Shown piece after piece: positions 32,333 through 40,765 of a DNA stretch of 49,594 nucleotides. The notes beneath the pieces were generated by a model. The model was not told the origin of the DNA and did no database searches. It saw only the letters and a list, made by a program, of their open reading frames with translations. Origin of the DNA: JAAYJS01 sp964346185 (lineage in GTDB: Bacteria; Bacillota; Clostridia; Eubacteriales; Eubacteriaceae); the NCBI GenBank assembly GCA_964346185.1, contig CAYFTR010000010.1, positions 1 to 49,594 on the forward strand, given 5' to 3'. How positions within the stretch are numbered: position 1 is the stretch's first letter; each line of letters starts with the position of its first letter. The translations under genes and the position numbers were made by a program.

Positions 32333-32911
32333 TTACTTCTTTTTACCCGTTATAATAAAAATCGGATTGGCGGCTCTCAACAGGGTTAAGCCGCCAACGG
32401 CGTCCCCTCTGCTGACGGCAACCTGCACCAATTCCGCCTCGATAAAATATTTTTTCATAAGCGTCATCGCCTCCGCCGCGTTTTCCAGGGTTACGAAATT
32501 GGCGACAATGCGACCGCCCGCACCCATGGCATGGTAGCTCCACTCAAATATTTCTTCCATTTTACCGCCGGTCCCTCCGACAATAACTTTGTCGACGGGT
32601 GTTGGAATATCTTTTAAAACCTCCGGTGCCCGACCTTTTATGAGACTGACATGGTTAAAGCCGAAGCGACGGGCGTTTTCTTCGATTAATCGCAAAGCCT
32701 CGGGCTTCGTTTCAACGGCGTACACCTTACCCTCGGGCGTTGCGTAGGCCGCCTCCATGGTGATACCGCCGGTACCGGCACCGATGTCCACAACAATATC
32801 CTTCTCCCGGATTTCTAAAAAAGCGACGGTTAATATACGGATTTCCCTTTTGGTCATGGGTACTTTACCGCGCAGGTAACAATCGTCCTGATAGCCTTTA
32901 ATTCTGCTCAT
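32333..32911 (-). CDS. cbiT: Cobalt-precorrin-6B C15-methyltransferase (decarboxylating) CbiT
   Basis: A 192-residue class I methyltransferase with the SAM motif VVDIGAGTGGITMEAA and the N-terminal RGKVPMTKREIR typical of CbiT. It methylates C15 and decarboxylates the C12 acetate. It is separate from CbiE here (they are fused as CobL in aerobes) and overlaps cbiE by 14 bp. Confidence 0.94.
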   Translation of the reverse strand: MSRIKGYQDDCYLRGKVPMTKREIRILTVAFLEIREKDIVVDIGAGTGGITMEAAYATPEGKVYAVETKPEALRLIEENARRFGFNHVSLIKGRAPEVLKDIPTPVDKVIVGGTGGKMEEIFEWSYHAMGAGGRIVANFVTLENAAEAMTLMKKYFIEAELVQVAVSRGDAVGGLTLLRAANPIFIITGKKK

Positions 32912-33530
32912 CTGCTATAATTACCACTGCCATACCCCGTGTTTCATGCAACACACCTTGCTCCAAGGGGAGGGATGTTATCCGCTCTTCCGGGTAGGAC
33001 AGGTCCTCTCCTATATGTATGATTTTATTTTTAATTCCCGCATCCGCCAAGGTTTTTGCAATAAAGGCCGGGTGATGAGTATCATCGGTTAAAATGCCCA
33101 CAACGGGATATGTCGATACCGCCCGTAACAAGTCCGTTTCCCGTCCGTGCATGCTGATTAATTTTGCCTCCTGCCAGGTTTTGTTAAGCTTGGCAAAAAA
33201 GTACTGCAAAGAGGAAATTCCGGGTATGGTTACAATGTCCGCCGTCGGTACCACGCGTTTGGTATAGGACAACAAGCTGTAGAAGCCCGTATCCCCCGAG
33301 ACAACAATTGCCGTGGGGGTTTGTCGGTAGCGGGCAACAACCTCCGCCATTAAGTCTTTAAGTGGTGTCCCCTCGCCAATAACAAGCAACTCTTTACCCC
33401 GATGGTCAAAGCTTTCCAGATGACGTTTGCCACATAAAATTAATTGTGCCTTCGCGATTTCTTTTTTGGCAAGGGGTAATATATAATCCGGATGTCCCGG
33501 TCCCAAGCCAATTACTTTTAACGGATACAT
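32898..33530 (-). CDS. cbiE: Cobalt-precorrin-7 C5-methyltransferase CbiE
   Basis: A 210-residue tetrapyrrole methylase with VIGLGPGHPDYILP, VVSGDTGFYSLL and IPGISSLQYFFAKL, plus LISMHGRE, all CbiE features. It methylates C5. It overlaps cbiD by 13 bp and cbiT by 14 bp. The compact length fits a stand-alone CbiE. Confidence 0.92.
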   Translation of the reverse strand: MYPLKVIGLGPGHPDYILPLAKKEIAKAQLILCGKRHLESFDHRGKELLVIGEGTPLKDLMAEVVARYRQTPTAIVVSGDTGFYSLLSYTKRVVPTADIVTIPGISSLQYFFAKLNKTWQEAKLISMHGRETDLLRAVSTYPVVGILTDDTHHPAFIAKTLADAGIKNKIIHIGEDLSYPEERITSLPLEQGVLHETRGMAVVIIADEQN

Positions 33531-34648
33531 AAGCTTTCCTTTAATTTTGCCGCTCCTTTACTCTCTCCCAAATAACCGGCCGCATTGGAAAACAGTATGA
33601 CTTCCACTTGCTTGTGATGAAACACCTTTTCTTCGCATTTGTTTTTAACCCTTTGCGCGATATGGTCGTAAAAGCCGGTCAGACCTGCGGCGTCAATCGC
33701 CGCCATCGCATCGTCGGTGGTGGTGGCCGCCATGACGGCCTTAATACATTTTTGGTCGGCACCCAACAGAGCGGCATGAGCCGCCATAATTTCCAAACGT
33801 CCGTCGGCGACGGCACTGTGGGTGTGAAAAATGCCCCCCGCCACCTTAATCATTTTGCCGAGGTGTCCTATAAATAAAATGCGATCGAATGCCATTTTTT
33901 CTGATTTTTCAAACATGAATCCCACAAAATTGGATATTTTTACCAGACGGTCGGTATCCAGCCCGATGCTTTGCGCAAAGTCTTTCCCGTAGTTGCCGGG
34001 AACAAAAATAATATCGCGATAGCCTTTTGCCTCCAAAACGGACAGTTCCACCGCCATGGTGTCCCTCAGAGCTTGCTCGCTCATCGGTTCAACAATGCCG
34101 GTCGTGCCGATAATAGACAGACCGCCGACAACCCCTAGTTTGGGGTTAAAGGTTCTTTTGGCAATTCGCGCGCCACCGGGTATGCTGAATTCCAGTGCGA
34201 CGCCTTTATCACAGCAATACTCGGCTAAAACCTTTGCTACTTCGCTTTCAATCATCTTTTTAGGTGTGGGATTAATGGCGGGTTCCCCGGGCGGAACACT
34301 GAGCCCTTTTAATGTGACGGTTCCCACGCCTTCACCGGCCGTCAATCGAAGCCCTTTTTGATCGGTTAGCTTTGCTTCGGCGTAAATATATAAACCGTCT
34401 GTCACATCGGGGTCGTTGCCGGCATCTTTTTGTACGGCACACCTCGCCCAAGTGTCGGTCAGCTGACAGTCATGCAGTTTTAATGTGAGCACCCAGCCCT
34501 TCGGCGTATCGATGGCTACTTCCGAACAGGTTTGTCCGGAAAGCAACATCGTAACGGCACCCTTTGCCGCCGCAGTGGCGCAGGAGCCTGTCGTATAACC
34601 GTAGCGTAAATTTTTATCGCCCTTTTTGATAAATTTGTCCAGCGCCAT
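33518..34648 (-). CDS. cbiD: Cobalt-precorrin-5B C1-methyltransferase CbiD
   Basis: A 376-residue enzyme unrelated to the other methylases, with the family start RYGYTTGSCATAAAKGA, a central SIIGTTGIVEPMSEQAL and FIGHLGKMIKVAGGIFHTHS. It methylates C1 in the cobalt-early route and is a marker of the anaerobic pathway. It begins 8 bp after cbiL. Confidence 0.95.
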   Translation of the reverse strand: MALDKFIKKGDKNLRYGYTTGSCATAAAKGAVTMLLSGQTCSEVAIDTPKGWVLTLKLHDCQLTDTWARCAVQKDAGNDPDVTDGLYIYAEAKLTDQKGLRLTAGEGVGTVTLKGLSVPPGEPAINPTPKKMIESEVAKVLAEYCCDKGVALEFSIPGGARIAKRTFNPKLGVVGGLSIIGTTGIVEPMSEQALRDTMAVELSVLEAKGYRDIIFVPGNYGKDFAQSIGLDTDRLVKISNFVGFMFEKSEKMAFDRILFIGHLGKMIKVAGGIFHTHSAVADGRLEIMAAHAALLGADQKCIKAVMAATTTDDAMAAIDAAGLTGFYDHIAQRVKNKCEEKVFHHKQVEVILFSNAAGYLGESKGAAKLKESLCIR

Positions 34649-34656
34649 CGCACACC

Positions 34657-35373
34657 TTAGCCCAAGGGGTAGTTTTTCTTAATCAATAAAGTGGAGAGAT
34701 AAGGAATTTTACCCTTTAAGTCCCGAATATCCCTCGTTACTTTTTGGTTCGCCATTCCGATGTTGGAAACCAACACAAAGGAAGTCTCCAACCCACGTGT
34801 TATAAGTTCCTCCGCCATCCAGGTGTTATCTGCGGAAATTTTCATTACGACGATATTTTGATGAGCCTCTAAAATGGCACGAATTTCTTCTTTCGGCTGT
34901 GTCATCGACACAATGCCCAAGCTTTCCTCCCCTTGCGTTAAGGGAATATTTATTTGAGCCGCCAAATTACAAAAAGATGTAATGCCCGATACCGTTTCAA
35001 TTTGAATGTCGTGCTCCAACAAGTACTCCATAATATACGAGTACGTGGAGAACACCATGGGGTCGCCCAAGGTTAAAAAGACAACGGTTTTGCCCTCTTC
35101 AATTAAATCGTGAATGACCGAGGCGTTTTCTTCCCATTTTTTTTCCAGGACATCTCGCTCTTCCGAGAGAGAAAGCATGGGAAAATCCATCTCCAACAGC
35201 CGACTGTTCTCCGGCAGGTGGGGCTTGGCGATACGATACGCCACGGAAGGCTTGCCCATTTTGCCCGTTGGTGTGACGATGACATCCGCCTTTTGAAACA
35301 AGTTGTAGGTTTTAAGGGTAATCAGATCCGGATCTCCCGGTCCGACACCGACTCCGTAAAGTACACCGGCCAT
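34657..35373 (-). CDS. cbiL: Cobalt-factor-II C20-methyltransferase CbiL
   Basis: A 238-residue tetrapyrrole methylase with LYGVGVGPGDPDLITLK, FLTLGDPMVFSTYSYIMEYL and VSGITSFCNLAAQINIPL, typical of CbiL/CobI. It methylates C20. One base separates it from the upstream cbiC stop, so the two are coupled. Confidence 0.93.
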   Translation of the reverse strand: MAGVLYGVGVGPGDPDLITLKTYNLFQKADVIVTPTGKMGKPSVAYRIAKPHLPENSRLLEMDFPMLSLSEERDVLEKKWEENASVIHDLIEEGKTVVFLTLGDPMVFSTYSYIMEYLLEHDIQIETVSGITSFCNLAAQINIPLTQGEESLGIVSMTQPKEEIRAILEAHQNIVVMKISADNTWMAEELITRGLETSFVLVSNIGMANQKVTRDIRDLKGKIPYLSTLLIKKNYPLG

Positions 35374-35374
35374 C

Positions 35375-36010
35375 TTACCACTCCCTCCCCAGTCGATACA
35401 GCATGGCGTTTAAAATCGCAGCAACCACCGGACTGCCGCCTTTTCTGCCGTTAATGCGAATGTAGGGTATCTGTAAGGTGTCCAATTTATCCAAATCTTT
35501 TTTAGATTCCGCCGCACCGACAAATCCGATAGGCGCTCCGATAATTAAGTCCGGTTTTCTGCCGCCGGCTTCAATCCATTCGATGAGACGGTAAAGTGCG
35601 GTGGGGGCGTTGCCCACGGCAAAAATACCCACTTCTTCATTTTTTAAGGCTTTTTCCATTGCCACTGTGGAGCGGGTGACCCCTTTTTGTTTGGCCAGTG
35701 CCACAACATCCTCGTCGTGAACGTAATTGATAATTTCGCCGCCATGGTTGGCAAGGTTTTTGCGATTGACGGCAACCTTAATCATATTGGTGTCCGCATA
35801 TATTTTTTTGCCTTCTTTTAAGGCTTTTAAACCTGCCGCGACCGCATCGTTTTTAAATTCGATCAGGTCGGCGTATTCGAAGTCGGCGGTGGTGTGAATG
35901 ACACGTTTAACAATATCGGCGATATCCTCGGGGAATACTTTATTACCCAATTCCTCGGTGATAATTTCAAAGCTTTTACTTTCTATTTCTTGGGGGTTGT
36001 TAATATACAT
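35375..36010 (-). CDS. cbiC: Cobalt-precorrin-8 methylmutase CbiC
   Basis: A 211-residue enzyme with VIHTTADFEYADLI (catalytic His), IYADTNMIKVAVN and GNAPTALYRLIEWI ... GAPIGFVGAAESK, diagnostic of CbiC/CobH. It moves the C11 methyl to C12 to give cobyrinate. It starts 14 bp after pduX with AAAGGA upstream. Confidence 0.95.
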   Translation of the reverse strand: MYINNPQEIESKSFEIITEELGNKVFPEDIADIVKRVIHTTADFEYADLIEFKNDAVAAGLKALKEGKKIYADTNMIKVAVNRKNLANHGGEIINYVHDEDVVALAKQKGVTRSTVAMEKALKNEEVGIFAVGNAPTALYRLIEWIEAGGRKPDLIIGAPIGFVGAAESKKDLDKLDTLQIPYIRINGRKGGSPVVAAILNAMLYRLGREW

Positions 36011-36024
36011 GGTGTGAATCCTTT

Positions 36025-36903
36025 CTATTTCTGTACGATGATTTCCGTACCGCCCGAAATAATCTTTTTAAAATACAGGGTTTCATAGGATTCCTTTGGA
36101 ATCATTTGCACAAAGTCCCGCATAAATTTTTGATAGTCAAATTGTCGGTCATCATACATAACGCCGATAACGGTGCCGCTGTGACCGGTGACCACACCGG
36201 TACCCCGACAATTTTCGCTCAACGCGATGAGAGGTTCCAAGTGAGGTTTATAAATAATTTGTTGATTTAAACGTGCACTTTCCGTACAAGCTTGCCCTAC
36301 TAATAGCATGTTGCCTTCCGCGAGCCCTCTTTCGAAAGTAAAAAGAATTTCATCAAAACGCCTCCGCTCTTCGGCACGATGCCCCCGGGTCTGCCCGTGA
36401 AAGCCCATCGTATTGATACCGCCTTTAAAATCGATGATGATCATGTTGCCTTTGGGACTACCCTTATATTCCTTTAAAACCTTACCGTGGACATGGTCAA
36501 ACAGAACGGTTTTCTCAAACATAACACTATCCGTCGGTTCGACCTCCACGCATAAAGCCGCCATGGTGTCCGGACAAATATTTAAGTCGAAATACAACGA
36601 CAAAGCCGAACCCACAGCGGCCAAATCCGCCGTGGAGCTCGCCATGCCCTTCTCGAAGGGAATTTCGGTTCGCATACCAATGTGTAACGCTTTAAGCTTC
36701 TCGGCGGGTAAGCCGTACCTGTTGGTGATGATATCCACCAAACGGCGAGACTTGGGGTTGAGCCGCGTGCGCGTTTTTTTTGGTGTAATCCGCGCAAACG
36801 CGTAGAGGTCCACAGGGCAGGATACCAGGCAAGGCTGTTCCTCGTAATGGCCTTGAATGAACTCCCCGCAGGAGCCCGGCACCCGAACCATAATTTCTTT
36901 CAT
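36025..36903 (-). CDS. pduX: L-threonine kinase PduX (GHMP kinase)
   Basis: A GHMP kinase of about 292 residues with VRVPGSCGEFIQG at the start and the phosphate loop PFEKGMASSTADLAAVG, both PduX-like. It phosphorylates L-threonine for CobD, giving the aminopropanol arm of cobalamin. I chose the start at 36903, which follows GAGGT and lies 7 bp after the cbiA stop. The longer frame from 36990 would overlap cbiA by 80 bp and add a non-family leader. Confidence 0.88.
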   Translation of the reverse strand: MKEIMVRVPGSCGEFIQGHYEEQPCLVSCPVDLYAFARITPKKTRTRLNPKSRRLVDIITNRYGLPAEKLKALHIGMRTEIPFEKGMASSTADLAAVGSALSLYFDLNICPDTMAALCVEVEPTDSVMFEKTVLFDHVHGKVLKEYKGSPKGNMIIIDFKGGINTMGFHGQTRGHRAEERRRFDEILFTFERGLAEGNMLLVGQACTESARLNQQIIYKPHLEPLIALSENCRGTGVVTGHSGTVIGVMYDDRQFDYQKFMRDFVQMIPKESYETLYFKKIISGGTEIIVQK

Positions 36904-36910
36904 GGTAACC

Positions 36911-38263
36911 TCAATCCGTAAAGACACCGTCCAACATGGCGGGCAGCCATTGGGGGTTGGCATAAAAATGAATATGAGAATACCCGGCAAGAGTATTATG
37001 GTGTTTAAAGCCGTCTTCCCAGCTTATCGTTCCTTTTGTCGCTCTATAAAGGCGCGGGTATTGCTCCGCACCCCGATCTATCAGACTGTGGTGAAATTCG
37101 TGGGCGTTAATACCGACCTGTTTGTCGCCGAAGGTTGCCGTTATCCGGGAGTAACCGAAGCGTTGCAGCCCTTTGGTCATTCGACAATCCATATCGTAAA
37201 AGCCGACCATTTGCCTGCTCTGACCTTGCAGATCGGTCACTTGACGTGTTAAATAAATTAAACCGCCACATTCCGCGTAGCAAGGGAGGCCTGCTTCCAA
37301 AGTGTTTTTTATATCCGTACGCATCGCTGTATTTTGTTCCAATTCGTCCGCAAAAACTTCGGGAAAGCCTCCACCCAAATACAACGCGTCAACGGATTCC
37401 GGCAATCGGCTATCCGTCAACGGACTGAAGGGTACTAAGGTAAAGCCCAGCATTTTTAAAACTTTTAAATTGTCCCTGTAATAAAAATTAAATGCTTTGT
37501 CCTTGGCATAGGCAATGCGTTTACCCACATAGCGATCGACATAAGGCGCGAAAGGGTCGTCGATAAGGGGCGGTTTTTTTTGAAACGCCGCCAATTGTAA
37601 CATTCGGTCCAAATCGATATGGGCTTTTGCCACTTCCGCAGCCCGATCGACCTGTTCTTTTAAGCCGACCAATTCATCTACGGGGATCAACCCCAAGTGA
37701 CGGCTGTTCATAGTAATATCTTTCGTTTCAGGAAAGTAACCGACACAGGGTATACCGGCATAGGTTTCTATAACATCTTTTAACAGCTTGTAGTGTGATG
37801 CCGTTTTAATTTTATTGATGATAACTCCGGCAAGGTTGATGTTCGGTTTGAACGTCGCATAGCCTTTAACCATGGCGGCGGCACTTTTTGCCATTCCCCG
37901 CCCGTCAATCACCAAAAATACGGGACAATCCAATACCTGAGACAAATAGGCCGAGCTGCCTCTATCGTCTTCCCGGCTATGCCCGTCGTAGAGGCCCATA
38001 ACCCCTTCCACTACCGCAACGGCGTCCTCATTCAGTTTTTCATAAAACAAACGCCTGGTCGTGTCGTCCGACAGCATCCATGTGTCCAAATTAACGGAAG
38101 GGACATCCGTCACAAAGGTATGAAACATGGGATCGATATAGTCGGGACCGGTTTTAAAAGGTACAACCGAGTAACCGCTCCGAACCAAGGCCCGCATGAC
38201 ACCCATGGTGACTGTTGTTTTTCCGACATTGGATGATATGCCGGCAATCATAAATTTTTTCAT
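36911..38263 (-). CDS. cbiA: Cobyrinic acid a,c-diamide synthase CbiA
   Basis: A 450-residue amidotransferase with the N-terminal ATPase motif GISSNVGKTTVTMGVMRAL and the C-terminal glutaminase cysteine in YAECGGLIYL (near 335). It amidates the a and c acetates. It is the first gene of the 21-gene operon, preceded by AAAGGAG, and lies directly behind the cobalamin riboswitch and terminator. Confidence 0.95.
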   Translation of the reverse strand: MKKFMIAGISSNVGKTTVTMGVMRALVRSGYSVVPFKTGPDYIDPMFHTFVTDVPSVNLDTWMLSDDTTRRLFYEKLNEDAVAVVEGVMGLYDGHSREDDRGSSAYLSQVLDCPVFLVIDGRGMAKSAAAMVKGYATFKPNINLAGVIINKIKTASHYKLLKDVIETYAGIPCVGYFPETKDITMNSRHLGLIPVDELVGLKEQVDRAAEVAKAHIDLDRMLQLAAFQKKPPLIDDPFAPYVDRYVGKRIAYAKDKAFNFYYRDNLKVLKMLGFTLVPFSPLTDSRLPESVDALYLGGGFPEVFADELEQNTAMRTDIKNTLEAGLPCYAECGGLIYLTRQVTDLQGQSRQMVGFYDMDCRMTKGLQRFGYSRITATFGDKQVGINAHEFHHSLIDRGAEQYPRLYRATKGTISWEDGFKHHNTLAGYSHIHFYANPQWLPAMLDGVFTD

Positions 38264-38293
38264 GCCCTTCTCCTTTCCCCTGATTTTTTACAT

Positions 38294-38316
38294 AAAAAAA
38301 ACCGGACGTGTCCGGT
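38294..38316 (-). terminator. Riboswitch expression-platform terminator
   Basis: A short GC hairpin ACCGGA/TCCGGT (38301-38306 and 38311-38316) followed, in minus-strand RNA, by a run of U (A run at 38294-38300). It lies between the aptamer and the cbiA ribosome site, as expected for transcriptional control. Confidence 0.8.
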
Positions 38317-38321
38317 TATCT

Positions 38322-38430
38322 ATTTTCCTCCGAAACACATATGGCAATAATTTGTTTTCTGGCTTACAGCACATGCTGCTTACAGTAGCGGGGACTGCAA
38401 CGGATTTACACCGTTTTTCCAAATTAAAGC
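38322..38430 (-). promoter_or_regulatory. Cobalamin (B12) riboswitch
   Basis: Minus-strand RNA contains ACGGTGTAAATCCGTTGCAG then CCCCGCTACTGTAAGCAGC (the B12-box region) and GTAAGCCAGAAAACAAATTATTGCC. The flanks AATTTG/CAAATT can pair. The aptamer starts almost at the predicted transcription start, so it is a compact form without a long 5' stem. It controls cbiA and all downstream cobalamin genes by termination. Confidence 0.9.
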
Positions 38431-38437
38431 TGTCTAA

Positions 38438-38466
38438 ATTTTAGCATAAGATTTACCGTTAAGCAA
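38438..38466 (-). promoter_or_regulatory. Promoter of the cobalamin operon
   Basis: On the minus strand, TTGCTT (38461-38466), a 17-bp spacer and TAAAAT (38438-38443), placing the start near 38431 at the 5' edge of the riboswitch. Confidence 0.7.
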
Positions 38467-38568
38467 TAATTTTTCAATCAGATAAAATTTTGCCGGATAG
38501 GGGGTATCGGTATTCAACGGGGGATGCCCTCGCCTAAATTTCATACAAAATAAACGCTTACGCCGTAG

Positions 38569-38589
38569 CGTTGTATACCGTATACGACG
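38569..38589. repeat. Imperfect palindrome in the cbiA/DUF4342 spacer
   Basis: CGTTGTATAC and GTATACGACG arms around a central C, with one mismatch. It could be an operator or a weak hairpin after the DUF4342 gene. No run of T follows, so it is not called a terminator. Confidence 0.35.
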
Positions 38590-38616
38590 AATGCGTTATA
38601 TTTGATACTATCAAGA

Positions 38617-39237
38617 TTATGCCTGGTTATCGTCTTCCGCTTCTTGTGTTGGGGCGACTTCTTTTTCGGTTCTGTCCACCTTGGATTTCAGAACAAATTC
38701 CCGAACATTGACAACTTTTCCGTCATCCAAATATATTTTAATTGTATACTCAGTAAGAAAAGCAACGCCCAATCCGATCACCGACAAGACCGGTGCCAAT
38801 ACTAAACCAATGGTTGACACTACCAGAGAAATATCCAATATGATGGTGTCGTCCTTTTCGATGGTCAGACGACTGGCATTACCCGTTTCCCAAATTTGTT
38901 TGATAGCGTCGGTGATATCCTTCATTAAAACTTTTCCTTTTTTACTTGCCGTATCTTTTGCCTGTTTTGCGCTTTCTTTTGCTTTTTCGTAGGTTTCTTC
39001 CGCGGTTTCCTTTGCTTTTTCGTAGGTTTTTTCCGCCTTTTCCTTTGTTTCTTCGAATTTAGCTTCCAGTTTTTCTCTTGTTTCTTCCTCTTCGATGACT
39101 TTTTGTGCCTTTACAATATTAATTGCTTCTTCCACATTGCCTTCCGTGGCCATTAATGCGTCTTTTACTTGTTGATAGCTGCCGTCGGTCGCTTCGATAA
39201 CCGCTTCTATCATTTCCAATGTTAATGTCGTATCCAT
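38617..39237 (-). CDS. UBA-like / coiled-coil / DUF4342 protein
   Basis: A protein of about 206 residues with three parts. The UBA-like three-helix bundle (about 5-42) resembles the EF-Ts N-terminus. The charged helical segment (about 45-105) has repeating KAKETAEETYE-like units. The DUF4342 domain (about 110-190) has a glycine- and valine-rich stretch (VVSTIGLVLAPVLSVIGLG) that may insert in or lie on the membrane. Function is unknown. I chose the start at 39237 because of a strong AAAGGAGG site. It ends with an acidic tail and is monocistronic. Confidence 0.75.
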   Translation of the reverse strand: MDTTLTLEMIEAVIEATDGSYQQVKDALMATEGNVEEAINIVKAQKVIEEEETREKLEAKFEETKEKAEKTYEKAKETAEETYEKAKESAKQAKDTASKKGKVLMKDITDAIKQIWETGNASRLTIEKDDTIILDISLVVSTIGLVLAPVLSVIGLGVAFLTEYTIKIYLDDGKVVNVREFVLKSKVDRTEKEVAPTQEAEDDNQA

Positions 39238-39306
39238 CTGAGGACCTCCTTTAAGTGGTTGGTTTATTATAGCATTCACAAAAGGGGTTTTTCTTAAATA
39301 CCGTCG

Positions 39307-39334
39307 TTGCCTTTTTGTTAATTTTTGTTAAAAT
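39307..39334 (+). promoter_or_regulatory. Promoter of the MATE transporter gene
   Basis: TTGCCT (39307-39312), a 16-bp spacer and TAAAAT (39329-39334). Confidence 0.55.
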
Positions 39335-39358
39335 AACAGATATTGTAAGGAGATACCC

Positions 39359-40693
39359 ATGAAGCAAAATCAGATTAATTTATTGGAAGGATCCATCGCG
39401 GGTTCGCTGACGCAATTGTCCCTGCCAATTATGGCAACTTCTTTTATTGCCACCGCTTATTCTCTGGTGGATATGTTTTGGATTTCACGTTTAGGGGCTT
39501 ACGCGGTTGCCGCAGTGGGCACCGGCGGTTTGTTTTTATGGTTTTCGGAGAGCTTTGCCATTATCACGCGGTCCGGCGGGCAGATTTTAACCGGCCATGC
39601 CCTGGGGCAAAAAAATATACACCTGGCCAACCGATATTCCGTTATATCTTTGAGTGCCGCCTTGGTGTTTTCACTCATTAACGCGTTGATCATGTTCTTT
39701 TTGGCTCCGTCAATTGTCGCGTTTTTCCGCTTTCAGCAAACGGAAACCGTCGTTGCCGGTATTCATTATTTAACGGTTGTCGCCTATGAAATGCCCTTTT
39801 TTTATTTAACCCTCACCCTAACCGGTTTGTTTACGGCAAAGGGTAACAGCCGCACGCCGTTTTTAGCCAATACTTTTGGTTTGGTGTTGAATATTGTGTT
39901 GGACCCCGTTTTTATTTTTATTTTAGACTTGGGCGTTAAAGGTGCGGCATGGGCGACGGTATTGTCCCATGTTTGTGTGTTTACCCTGATGTTGTTTGCC
40001 GCTAAAAAAGACCCTCTTTTCGAGATTTGTCGACAATCTTATTCCGAATGGTTAAAAGACTTTCGTCATATTTTAAAAATAGGTACGCCGGTGGGGGTAC
40101 AATCCATGTTGTACTCCGGCGTTTCTATTTTTATCGGTCGTCTCGTGGCGTCTTTCGGAGATATATCCGTCGCGGTACAAAGAGTCGGCTCCCAGGTGGA
40201 GTCCATCTCCTGGTTGACGGCCGACGGTATCGCATCGGCAACCAATGCTTTTATTGCACAAAATTACGGTGCCGCACAATACCGACGTGCCAAAAGAGGT
40301 TATTACAGCGGTTTAACCATCGTCGTATTGATCGGTGTTCTTTCTACTGTAATTCTGTATTTTTTTGCACAGGATATTTCAAAACTTTTTTTAAAGGAAG
40401 CCGCTGGGATATCGGGCGGTATCGCCTATTTAAAAATACTTTCTCTGTCCCAGATTTTTATGTGTATGGAAATTTTAATTGCCGGTGCCTTTGCCGGCTA
40501 CGGTAAAACGCTGTACCCGTCGCTGATCATTGCCGTTGTTACCTTGTTGCGTTTGCCCTTGGGCGGATTTTTATCCGGATTATACGGTGTGGAGGGCGTT
40601 TGGTGGGCCATTACCCTGACCAGTATGGCAAAGGGGATCCTCCTGTCCTTAGCATTTTACGTCTTTGTGACGAAGTGGTCCCGAATTAATTAA
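39359..40693 (+). CDS. MATE-family multidrug/Na+ efflux transporter
   Basis: A 444-residue polytopic protein with 12 predicted hydrophobic helices in two related halves. The first half has SIAGSLTQLSLPIMATSF and FWISRLGAYAVAAVGTGG, and the second ILKIGTPVGVQSMLYSG, patterns of MatE domains. It exports cationic compounds using Na+ or H+; the substrate is unknown. AAGGAG precedes the ATG, and the gene stands alone between DUF4342 and a bidirectional terminator. Confidence 0.9.
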   Translation: MKQNQINLLEGSIAGSLTQLSLPIMATSFIATAYSLVDMFWISRLGAYAVAAVGTGGLFLWFSESFAIITRSGGQILTGHALGQKNIHLANRYSVISLSAALVFSLINALIMFFLAPSIVAFFRFQQTETVVAGIHYLTVVAYEMPFFYLTLTLTGLFTAKGNSRTPFLANTFGLVLNIVLDPVFIFILDLGVKGAAWATVLSHVCVFTLMLFAAKKDPLFEICRQSYSEWLKDFRHILKIGTPVGVQSMLYSGVSIFIGRLVASFGDISVAVQRVGSQVESISWLTADGIASATNAFIAQNYGAAQYRRAKRGYYSGLTIVVLIGVLSTVILYFFAQDISKLFLKEAAGISGGIAYLKILSLSQIFMCMEILIAGAFAGYGKTLYPSLIIAVVTLLRLPLGGFLSGLYGVEGVWWAITLTSMAKGILLSLAFYVFVTKWSRIN

Positions 40694-40720
40694 TCACAAC
40701 TTTTACCCTATTATGTCATT

Positions 40721-40765
40721 AAAAAGCGGGCAGATACGCATAGTCGCATCGGCCCGCTTTTTTTA
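40721..40765. terminator. Bidirectional terminator
   Basis: Arms AAAAAGCGGGC (40721-40731) and GCCCGCTTTTT (40752-40762) between convergent genes; its T tract overlaps the stop codon of the gene at 40763. Confidence 0.85.
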
